Position numbers and translations under genes: made by a program. This document shows, piece after piece, positions 1 through 5,533 of a stretch of DNA of 5,533 nt. Origin of the DNA: Acholeplasmataceae bacterium UBA4853. GTDB taxonomy: Bacteria; Bacillota_I; Bacilli_A; Acholeplasmatales; Acholeplasmataceae. The notes under the pieces are model-generated. The model was not told the origin of the DNA and did no database searches. It saw only the letters and a list, made by a program, of their open reading frames with translations. Position 1 is the first letter of the stretch. Each line of letters starts with the position of its first letter. The DNA lies in the NCBI GenBank assembly GCA_002399815.1, contig DHEJ01000018.1:45088-50620 (forward strand). The letters are read 5' to 3'.

Positions 1-174
1 ACTGTGATTTCAGGGGTTTATAATTATGATTGGGCAAACAAACTTCAACAAGTGAAGTTAATGTCAAGTGCTGCAATTACAATTGATACTGTAATATCTG
101 ATTTAAGTGGTTACACAAATGTATTAGTAGTCTCTGATTTCATAACTTCAGAGTTTATTAACAATCAAATTTAA
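1..174 (+). CDS. C-terminal end of an unrecognised protein (5' truncated by window)
   Basis: The first reading frame is open from the window edge to a TAA at 172-174 and gives 57 residues, starting TVISGVYNYDWANKL and ending SEFINNQI. I do not recognise a family. The piece has no obvious membrane segment or cysteine. It is a mix of short beta-prone stretches (ITIDTVIS, TNVLVVSDF) and polar residues, which would suit the end of a soluble or surface-exposed domain, but that is only an impression. It is judged a real gene because the frame is open to the edge and a strong intrinsic terminator lies 34 bases past the stop on the same strand. In-frame ATGs exist (for example at 61), but no ribosome binding site marks a start there, so the true start is probably outside the window. 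Confidence 0.6.
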   Translation, partial: TVISGVYNYDWANKLQQVKLMSSAAITIDTVISDLSGYTNVLVVSDFITSEFINNQI

Positions 175-207
175 TTAGTTACAAAATAACTTAGATGATA
201 TTAAAAG

Positions 208-244
208 ATACACCGTGCATTACTAAATGCAGGTGTATTTTTTT
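208..244 (+). terminator. Rho-independent terminator of the upstream gene
   Basis: The left arm at 208-221 pairs with the right arm at 226-238 around an ACTA loop. This gives 13 base pairs interrupted only by a single bulged G at 215. The right arm runs directly into seven consecutive T (238-244). The position 34 bases after the TAA at 172-174 and the T-tract on the + strand make it the end of the upstream transcript. An A-run at 203-206 lies before the stem and could extend it slightly, but the T-tract clearly favours the + direction. Confidence 0.9.
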
Positions 245-360
245 GTCTCATAAAATGAATTTAATAGGTTTATGTTTAAGATTTACTATGTAGTTAAGTG
301 GTGATAGTGTATTCTTAGACATATAAAAAATACATTTACAAATTAAGTAATTTAAGACAC
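245..360. other. Intergenic stretch with no recognisable gene
   Basis: Between the terminator and the promoter of the dual-nuclease gene I see only AT-rich sequence. Stops are frequent in the frames I checked, and I found no open frame with a ribosome binding site, no tRNA-like fold and no direct repeat. A TATAAA-like string near 322 is not accompanied by a convincing -35 or a gene, so no promoter is called. Confidence 0.6.
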
Positions 361-383
361 CTTATTTTTAAGGGTACTTTTTT
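354..383 (+). terminator. Weak terminator-like hairpin next to the promoter
   Basis: CCTTA at 360-364 pairs with TAAGG at 369-373 around TTTT. After a small internal loop, AAG at 354-356 can pair with CTT at 377-379, and a run of six T (378-383) follows. The fold is short and imperfect. It sits immediately upstream of the -10 box at 388-393, overlapping where a -35 would lie. It could be a backup terminator for upstream transcripts, a DNA-level inverted repeat acting on the promoter, or chance in AT-rich DNA. Confidence 0.3.
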
Positions 384-393
384 CATGTATAAT
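365..393 (+). promoter_or_regulatory. Promoter of the dual-nuclease gene
   Basis: A perfect sigma-70-type -10 hexamer TATAAT lies at 388-393. With a 17-base spacer the -35 position is 365-370 (TTTTTA), which is weak. TG directly precedes the hexamer, but without the intervening base of a canonical extended -10. Transcription would start near position 400, giving a leader of about 23 bases that contains the ribosome binding site (AAAAAGGA, 405-412, 10 bases before the ATG at 423). Confidence 0.65.
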
Positions 394-422
394 AGATGTA
401 AATCAAAAAGGAATGAGACTGT

Positions 423-2324
423 ATGAGTGGATTAATTAATAAGATTTCAAAAACAAGATTCATCAAAGGGATTAATTGCCCAAGATTTTTTCCGTTATTT
501 GAAATATACAAAAATAAAGAACAAGCAACTGTCTCTTTTAAGGATGACTTATCGGATTTAATGACTGAAGAAAACAGTTTAAAGATATCTGATTATTTAT
601 CGGATATGTATGAGGAACAAAATCCAGATGATGATTTAGAAGAACTAGATGATGATGAATTACCTAAAGTTCTGATTGATAAAATTAATAAGCCAGATCC
701 AAAACTTGAAGTGATGATGCCATACTTTAAACAAATGGAAGCATTATCTGCAAGTTATGCTGAATACAAATTTAAAACGAAAGTAATTTTTGATTTTGAA
801 ACCTATAAACAAAAAAGATTTGAAGCTAAGATAGAAGATTATGATTTTTATAGTTTCTTAGATGCCTATCAAGAAACGGATACTTTAGCTAGAGTCATAG
901 AAACTAAAGCAACAACTTCAAAAAAGTTTGTTAATGTAACATATACTTCAGAAGATAAAGAAAAGTTAAACTTTTTTGTAGAATCTCCTGATGGTATCTT
1001 AATGACTAGAGAAGCATTAAAACTTGATGTTGATGAGAAATACTTTAAGAAAAAAGCAGATATCTTAAAACGGATGCATGCTGTGGGATCATATATTTAT
1101 GATTTAACCTATCAAAGATACGTTATTGAAAAATCTAATACCTTAAATAAACCGGTAAAATATTTACTTGCAGTATTAAATCATGAATATGTGTTTGATG
1201 GTGTATATAAAAACGGTAAACCGGATTATTTAAAGGATATGGATAAAGATAAGTACTTAATTAAGTTTATTGATGTTACAGACTTAACTAAGGATTTTTT
1301 AGCTTCATTTGAAGCGGATGTTGATATTGTTATTGATAGATTAGATCATATGACATATGATGAATCAAATCCAGGACCTTTATGTCCAAGAACTGGTAAA
1401 CATAAATGTATGTTTCATGATATTTGTTACAAAAATATTCCTAAATACAACTCTATTTTTACATATATTGGTAGTCATAATGGATTTAAAGATGAACATA
1501 AAATCACCCATACAAGACAAGAAATGATTGATATGGGTATGATCAATTTGTTAGATGTACCGTATAGTTGGTTAAATAGAACATCAAATGTACTTCAATA
1601 TGATGTTGTACATGATAATAAAGTTTATATGGATAAAGAACGTATTAAATTAATCATTGATAAGTTTACATATCCACTTTATCATTTAGATTTTGAAACC
1701 TTTGCTTCACCGTTACCAAGATTTAAAGGTGAAGTACCTTATGTTCAATCGGTATTTCAATTTAATTTACATATTGAGCATAAACCTGGTGTTAGTGATG
1801 AGGATAAAGATAGTTATGTGTATCTTGCAACAGATGAATTTGATCACCGAGAACAGTTAACTAAGTATTTATGTGAACTGATTAAAGATGATGGATTAGT
1901 CATTGCATGGAATGATAAATTTGAAAAAGGTCGCATGAAAGAACTGGCATCATATTTTCCACAATACAGTGATAAGTTAAATGAAATCATTAATAAAACA
2001 TTTGATTTATGGTACGTTTTTAATGGGTTTAGACATGTACTTTACGATCGTTGGAATATTCCTGAGAAAAAAGGATTTAACTATTACCATAAGGATTTAA
2101 ATGGTTCTTTTTCAATTAAAAAAGTATTACCCATTTTTGTTCCTGAATTATCCTACGATAATTTAGAAGTCAAAAATGGTAATGAAGCATTAGTGGTTTA
2201 TGCGAATTTCCCTACTATGAAAAAAGAAGAATTTGAAGTACAAAAAAATGCTTTAATTGCTTACTGTAAACAAGATACTTGGGCAATGGTTTTATTACTG
2301 GATGCCTTAAGAAAAAGCATCTAA
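423..2324 (+). CDS. DUF2779 protein: Cas4/RecB-like nuclease fused to DEDD-type exonuclease
   Basis: This 633-residue protein appears to hold two nuclease domains. The N-terminal half shows the RecB/Cas4 pattern: Cys19 in a CPRFF motif, a candidate PD-(D/E)XK site (Asp147, then Glu160-Thr-Lys162 in RVIETKA), a YDLTYQ helix (Asp227, Gln231) and the LAVLNHEYVFDG strand. Three more cysteines (321, 329, 335) then complete a likely four-cysteine iron-sulfur site, as in Cas4 and AddB. An acidic stretch (about 64-81) sits between Cys19 and the nuclease core. The C-terminal half matches DUF2779, an RNase H/DnaQ-like fold: HLDFETF (Asp423, Glu425), IAWNDKFE (Asn497, Glu501), FDL (Asp528), the SIKKVLPIFVPELSY signature (564-577) and YCKQD (Tyr614, Asp618), a YxxxD exonuclease motif. 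No signal peptide or membrane segment is seen, so it is probably cytoplasmic. The start is set by AAAGGA ten bases upstream. The fold assignment is from motifs; the cellular role (repair, processing or defence) is unknown. It has its own promoter, and no terminator separates it from cysS. Confidence 0.85.
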   Translation: MSGLINKISKTRFIKGINCPRFFPLFEIYKNKEQATVSFKDDLSDLMTEENSLKISDYLSDMYEEQNPDDDLEELDDDELPKVLIDKINKPDPKLEVMMPYFKQMEALSASYAEYKFKTKVIFDFETYKQKRFEAKIEDYDFYSFLDAYQETDTLARVIETKATTSKKFVNVTYTSEDKEKLNFFVESPDGILMTREALKLDVDEKYFKKKADILKRMHAVGSYIYDLTYQRYVIEKSNTLNKPVKYLLAVLNHEYVFDGVYKNGKPDYLKDMDKDKYLIKFIDVTDLTKDFLASFEADVDIVIDRLDHMTYDESNPGPLCPRTGKHKCMFHDICYKNIPKYNSIFTYIGSHNGFKDEHKITHTRQEMIDMGMINLLDVPYSWLNRTSNVLQYDVVHDNKVYMDKERIKLIIDKFTYPLYHLDFETFASPLPRFKGEVPYVQSVFQFNLHIEHKPGVSDEDKDSYVYLATDEFDHREQLTKYLCELIKDDGLVIAWNDKFEKGRMKELASYFPQYSDKLNEIINKTFDLWYVFNGFRHVLYDRWNIPEKKGFNYYHKDLNGSFSIKKVLPIFVPELSYDNLEVKNGNEALVVYANFPTMKKEEFEVQKNALIAYCKQDTWAMVLLLDALRKSI

Positions 2325-2347
2325 AAGAAGCGGTTTTAGGTTATAAT
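2321..2347 (+). promoter_or_regulatory. Possible cysS promoter with adjacent inverted repeat
   Basis: TATAAT at 2342-2347 is a perfect -10 hexamer 23 bases before the cysS ATG, but nothing resembling a -35 lies 16-18 bases upstream. Just before it, CTAAAA (2321-2326) and TTTTAG (2334-2339) form a 6-base inverted repeat with a 7-base loop over the stop codon of the previous gene. A transcript starting near 2354 would still include the ribosome binding site. The promoter is plausible but may be chance in AT-rich DNA; cysS could equally be read from upstream. Confidence 0.35.
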
Positions 2348-2354
2348 AGGTATA

Positions 2355-2362
2355 GGTAGGAG
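2355..2362 (+). promoter_or_regulatory. Ribosome binding site of cysS
   Basis: GGTAGGAG with core AGGAG at 2358-2362 lies eight bases before the ATG at 2371, an ideal Shine-Dalgarno spacing. It fixes the cysS start. The 46-base gap leaves no room for a T-box leader, which often controls aminoacyl-tRNA synthetase genes in Bacillota. Confidence 0.75.
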
Positions 2363-2370
2363 TTTTTGTT

Positions 2371-3675
2371 ATGCTAAAAATATATAATTCATTATCAAAT
2401 CAAATTGAAACATTTATCCCACTGAATAAAAACAAAGTCAATATGTATGTTTGTGGACCTACAGTATATGATGATATACATATTGGTAACGGACGTCCGG
2501 TTGTTTTTTTTGATGTTTTAAAACGTTATTTATTATTTTTAGGGTATGAAGTTACCTATGCATCTAATATTACAGATGTTGATGATAAGATTATTGAAAA
2601 AGCAAACCAATTACAGATGACTGAAAAAGCTTTATCAACAAAATATGCAGATGCATTTTTTAATGTGGTTAAAGCGGTTAATAGTTTAGATTTTGATATG
2701 ACCCCTTATGCAACAAATTATATTGATCAAATGATTGAGTTCATTGATGCACTCATCAAAGATGGTTATGCATATGTAACAGATAATGGGGTTTATTTTA
2801 GAGTATCTAAGATAAATGATTATGGCATTTTATCAAATCAAAAACTTGATCAATTAAAAACTGGAGTTCGAATTGACTTAGAAACCAATAAAGAATCAGA
2901 TGCTGATTTTGTTTTATGGAAAACAACAAGTGAAGGTATTAGTTTTAAATCTCCTTGGGGAAATGGTAGACCGGGGTGGCATACTGAGTGTGTTGTGATG
3001 AATAATGCGATATTTAATACTAAACTTGATATTCATGGTGGTGGTTTTGATTTAAAGTTCCCACATCATGAAAATGAGATTGCTCAAAGTATGGCACATA
3101 ATCATCACCACTTATCTAAATACTGGATGCATGTCGGTAGACTGGATTTAGATAAAGAAAAGATGAGTAAGAGCTTAGGAAATGATATTAAATTAGTTAA
3201 TTTATTGAAAAATTATCATGCAAATAGTTACCGTTTAATGTTACTGGCACATCATTACCGTCAACCAATTGGATTTAATAATGATTTAATTGAGCAATAT
3301 CAAAAGGCTTATGATAAAATATCATATACACTAAATAAGTGGCATTTTAACTTTGTTTTAAACCAAAATGACGAGTTATTAAGTGATGAAGCATCGATTG
3401 AATCCTTTAAACAGTTTATGGATGATGATTTTAATACACCAAATGTTGTAACACTTATAGATGGGTTATTAAAAACATTAAATAAAGAATCAAATAAAAA
3501 AATATATAATGCGATTATGGTTATTCTTGATTGTTTAGGTATTAAACCAAATATTTTAGAAGTAACAAAAGAAGATATCAATAATTACCGTATGTGGGAA
3601 ACTGCAAGAGTACAAAAAGACTTTAAAAAAGCAGATGAATTAAGAAATCTGTTAAGTACTAAAGGATGGATTTGA
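2371..3675 (+). CDS. cysS: Cysteinyl-tRNA synthetase (CysRS), short C-terminus
   Basis: This class I synthetase activates cysteine with ATP and charges tRNA-Cys in the cytoplasm. At 434 residues it is shorter than the usual roughly 460. The catalytic landmarks are all present: Cys28 in YVCGPTVYD, HIGN at 37-40, the GWHTEC segment with Cys207, HHENE with His232 and Glu236, and KMSKS at 264-268. Cys28, Cys207, His232 and Glu236 line up with the four zinc ligands known in the family, which select cysteine. The helical anticodon-recognition region follows from about residue 305. The protein ends at LLSTKGWI, right after the conserved AR..KDF.KADELR helix, so the last roughly 15 residues found in E. 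coli or B. subtilis CysRS are absent. The stop is a tandem TGA TGA (3673-3678), and its first TGA shares a base with the mrnC start. Identification is firm; the short tail looks genuine rather than a frameshift because the next gene starts exactly there. Confidence 0.97.
   Translation: MLKIYNSLSNQIETFIPLNKNKVNMYVCGPTVYDDIHIGNGRPVVFFDVLKRYLLFLGYEVTYASNITDVDDKIIEKANQLQMTEKALSTKYADAFFNVVKAVNSLDFDMTPYATNYIDQMIEFIDALIKDGYAYVTDNGVYFRVSKINDYGILSNQKLDQLKTGVRIDLETNKESDADFVLWKTTSEGISFKSPWGNGRPGWHTECVVMNNAIFNTKLDIHGGGFDLKFPHHENEIAQSMAHNHHHLSKYWMHVGRLDLDKEKMSKSLGNDIKLVNLLKNYHANSYRLMLLAHHYRQPIGFNNDLIEQYQKAYDKISYTLNKWHFNFVLNQNDELLSDEASIESFKQFMDDDFNTPNVVTLIDGLLKTLNKESNKKIYNAIMVILDCLGIKPNILEVTKEDINNYRMWETARVQKDFKKADELRNLLSTKGWI
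3661..3666 (+). promoter_or_regulatory. Ribosome binding site of mrnC, deciding its start
   Basis: AAAGGA inside the end of cysS is eight bases from the ATG at 3675, but it overlaps the alternative in-frame ATG at 3666. Only the 3675 start has usable spacing, so the three residues MDL of the longer frame are excluded. Confidence 0.7.
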
Positions 3676-4067
3676 TGAACGGACTTTCACTGGCTTATCT
3701 TGGTGATGCATACTTTGAATTAGAAGTTAGAAAGTATTTACTGAATTTAGGCATTACAAAAATCAATAGTTTGCATAAAGAAAAAGTGAAGTTTGCATCA
3801 AATGTTAGTCAAGCAAAAATTATGGAATATCTATTAGCATCTGATGTTTTAAATACAGATGAAATTGATGCTTATAAAAAAGGGCGAAATGCAGCACACT
3901 TTTCCCGTAAGAACTTAGATATGGTAACATATCAACAAGCAACAGGATTTGAAAGTTTAATTGGATATTTATCTTTAAATGATGAAGTAAGATGTAAAGT
4001 GATTATTGGATTAGCTATGGAATTTATAAAGCAAGGTGATGGAGATGGACAAAGACCAACAAAGTGA
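3675..4067 (+). CDS. mrnC: Mini-ribonuclease III (23S rRNA maturation)
   Basis: This 130-residue protein is a catalytic RNase III domain without the double-stranded-RNA-binding domain, as in B. subtilis MrnC. That enzyme trims the 5' and 3' ends of 23S rRNA precursors as a homodimer, stimulated by ribosomal protein L3. Family signatures (numbered from the 3675 ATG) are LAYLGDAYFE (Asp11, Glu15), INSLHKEKVKFASNVSQA, the KKGRNA loop (about 69-74) and TGFESLIGYLSL, where Glu93 is the expected metal-binding glutamate. A longer start at 3666 is possible, but its ribosome binding site would touch the ATG. The start overlaps the cysS stop by one base (TGATG), which implies translational coupling. 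The last 23 bases overlap the next gene, and the tail GDGDGQRPTK is probably shaped by that overlap. The cysS-mrnC pairing is conserved in Bacillota and supports the call. Confidence 0.95.
   Translation: MNGLSLAYLGDAYFELEVRKYLLNLGITKINSLHKEKVKFASNVSQAKIMEYLLASDVLNTDEIDAYKKGRNAAHFSRKNLDMVTYQQATGFESLIGYLSLNDEVRCKVIIGLAMEFIKQGDGDGQRPTK
4033..4040 (+). promoter_or_regulatory. Ribosome binding site of the P-type ATPase inside mrnC
   Basis: AAGGTGAT matches the 3' part of the extended Shine-Dalgarno sequence (AGGAGGTGAT complements the 16S rRNA end). It is followed by four bases before the ATG at 4045, the correct register for this long form. It lies within the mrnC coding sequence and supports the 4045 start. 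Confidence 0.6.
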
Positions 4068-5533
4068 ATTAATGTCTTTACTAGAAGACCCGAAAACTGA
4101 AGAAAAAAAGAAGCGTAAACAAAAGGGCCCTAAAACAGTAGTTGTTGAGGAACCTTTAGCTATGTCTGGAGATCCACTTGGTTTGATTCAACCAAAATCT
4201 ACAATCAATGACATTCAAACACCGGCTAGAATCAAATCTAAAAATGATATTGTTATTCAAAGATATAATCCTGAAATTAAGTTGGGGTTAACATCGGATG
4301 ATGTTGAACAACGTCAATTAGCAGGATTAGTTAACGTTTCAGAAAAAGGATCTACTAAGACAGTAGCCAATATTATTTTTAGTAACTCAGTTACATTTTT
4401 TAACCTTTTAATATTAGGTATTGTGATACTTTTATGGTTAACTGGGGCAAGAATTACTCAAACCTTTTCAATTTTCATTGTTTTAATTAATACAACAATT
4501 GGTATTATCCAAGAAATTAACGCTAAGAAAATGATTGATAAATTATCTTTATTAAGTGCACCGACTGCACTGGTTATTAGAGATGGTTTAGAACAAGAAA
4601 TTGGTGTTTCTGATGTTGTCATTGATGAAATTATTAAATTAAATGCAGGAAAACAAATTATTGTTGATGCTGTTGTTAGAGAAGGTAATGTTGAGGTTAA
4701 TGAATCGTTATTAACTGGTGAATCAGACCCTGTTGTTAAAAAAGCTGGAGATACATTATATAGTGGTTCATTTGTTATTTCAGGAAGTGTTTATGCACAA
4801 GCAACAGCAATCGGAAATGATATTTATATTGAGAAGTTAACATCTCAAGCTAAAAAATATAAAAAACCGAAATCCGATATTTTTAGATCACTTAAATTAA
4901 TTATTAGAGTCATTGGATTCTTTATTTTACCGATTGGATTTGGGTTATATGCACTTGCATTAAACGGTATATATGATCCGTTAATTGTACCGATTTATGT
5001 TGAACAAACAGCTGGTGCAATTATTGGTATGATTCCATCTGGATTATTCTTATTAACTAGTGTCGCACTAGCGGTTGGGGTTGTACGATTGGGTCAAAAT
5101 AATACTTTAGTTCAAGAATTATACTGTATTGAAATGTTAGCGAGAATTGATACATTATGTTTAGATAAAACCGGAACAATTACAGATGGTACAATGACTG
5201 TGAAATCAGTTATTGAATATGAAAGTATTCCAACACTGCCATTAAAACAATTAGTTTCTGCAATGTTAAATGCTCAAAATGATTCAAACCTAACAAGTGA
5301 AGCTTTATTTGAAAGATTTGGTAATCAAAAACGTATTAGACATAAAGCACTCATTAGTTTTTCATCTTCAAGAAAATATTCTGCAGTTGAATTTGAAAAG
5401 TATGGAACGTTTGCGATTGGTGCACCAGAGTTTGTATTAAAAGATCAATATGCTTTAATTGCTCAAGAAGTTGAAAAACAAGCAATGGAAGGATATCGTG
5501 TTTTAGTTATAGCTAGAACGGATCAAAGTATTA
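4045..5533 (+). CDS. Cation-transporting P-type ATPase, 3' truncated by window
   Basis: The frame runs open for 496 codons to the window edge. It is a membrane pump that couples ATP hydrolysis to cation transport through a phospho-aspartate. Parts in order: a polar, lysine-rich N-terminal extension (1 to about 75, with KKKRKQKGPK at 21-30); membrane segments M1 (about 113-133) and M2 (139-157); an actuator domain with LTGES (223-227); M3 (about 283-307); M4 (about 320-348) with PSGL at 331-334; the phosphorylation site DKTGT with Asp374; and the beginning of the nucleotide-binding domain with FSSSRKYS (439-446) and GAPE (459-462). There is no CPC or other heavy-metal motif, so it is not P1B-type. 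The M4 and flanking text (LTSVALAVGVVRL, LVQELYCIEMLARIDTLCLDKTGT) resembles the group containing mycobacterial CtpE, reported as a calcium transporter. The ion here is not determined, because M5-M6 and the hinge motif lie beyond the window. An internal ATG at 4162 (Met40) with GAGGAA nine bases upstream is a possible alternative start. Confidence 0.93.
   Translation, partial: MDKDQQSELMSLLEDPKTEEKKKRKQKGPKTVVVEEPLAMSGDPLGLIQPKSTINDIQTPARIKSKNDIVIQRYNPEIKLGLTSDDVEQRQLAGLVNVSEKGSTKTVANIIFSNSVTFFNLLILGIVILLWLTGARITQTFSIFIVLINTTIGIIQEINAKKMIDKLSLLSAPTALVIRDGLEQEIGVSDVVIDEIIKLNAGKQIIVDAVVREGNVEVNESLLTGESDPVVKKAGDTLYSGSFVISGSVYAQATAIGNDIYIEKLTSQAKKYKKPKSDIFRSLKLIIRVIGFFILPIGFGLYALALNGIYDPLIVPIYVEQTAGAIIGMIPSGLFLLTSVALAVGVVRLGQNNTLVQELYCIEMLARIDTLCLDKTGTITDGTMTVKSVIEYESIPTLPLKQLVSAMLNAQNDSNLTSEALFERFGNQKRIRHKALISFSSSRKYSAVEFEKYGTFAIGAPEFVLKDQYALIAQEVEKQAMEGYRVLVIARTDQSI

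Noticed and set aside
413..439. A tiny frame starting at the ATG at 413 just before the dual-nuclease gene
   Set aside because: It has eight codons, overlaps the real start in another frame, and its ATG touches the ribosome binding site. It is not a credible leader peptide.
2301..2321. GATGC/GCATC hairpin at the end of the dual-nuclease gene as a terminator
   Set aside because: The stem is only five base pairs with an 11-base loop, inside the coding sequence, and has no T-tract after it.
423..2324. Reading the Cas4-like half as evidence of a CRISPR-Cas adaptation module
   Set aside because: There is no repeat-spacer array and no cas1 or cas2 in the window, and the DUF2779 half is not part of Cas4. 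Similarity is at the level of the nuclease fold and Fe-S cysteines only.
3309..3581. A 90-codon open frame on the minus strand inside cysS
   Set aside because: It lies entirely antisense to conserved CysRS coding sequence, and its translation resembles no family I know.
3666..4067. mrnC starting at the ATG at 3666 (133 residues)
   Set aside because: The AAAGGA ribosome binding site at 3661-3666 would overlap that ATG. The start at 3675 has correct spacing and the common TGATG junction.

Overview
The window is AT-rich, every gene lies on the + strand, and gene density is high with short or overlapping junctions. All tryptophans I checked are TGG. TGA is used as a stop twice: a tandem TGA TGA ends the CysRS frame, and a single TGA ends the Mini-III frame. 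This argues against the Mycoplasma/Spiroplasma code, where TGA is Trp, and fits a low-GC Bacillota-type or Acholeplasma-like genome using the standard code. That taxonomic placement is inference.

Layout: 1-174 is the 3' end of an unrecognised gene, followed by a clear intrinsic terminator (208-244). A 248-base intergenic stretch (175-422) ends in a promoter (-10 TATAAT at 388-393). The promoter serves a 633-residue protein of the DUF2779 type (423-2324), which carries a Cas4/RecB-like nuclease half with four candidate iron-sulfur cysteines and a DEDD-type exonuclease half. A 46-base gap with a strong ribosome binding site and a possible -10 box leads into cysS (2371-3675, cysteinyl-tRNA synthetase). 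That gene overlaps mrnC (3675-4067, Mini-ribonuclease III) by one base, and mrnC overlaps the start of a P-type cation ATPase (4045 to the window edge) by 23 bases.

How the genes fit together: cysS-mrnC is a conserved translation/rRNA-maturation pair in Bacillota, where rlmB usually comes next. Here a cation pump follows instead, apparently translationally coupled to mrnC. The dual-nuclease gene has its own promoter and no terminator after it, so some read-through into cysS is likely. No CRISPR array, mobile element, tRNA, rRNA or integrase was seen. Most of the window is ordinary housekeeping sequence. The dual-nuclease protein is the only gene whose biological role is really open.
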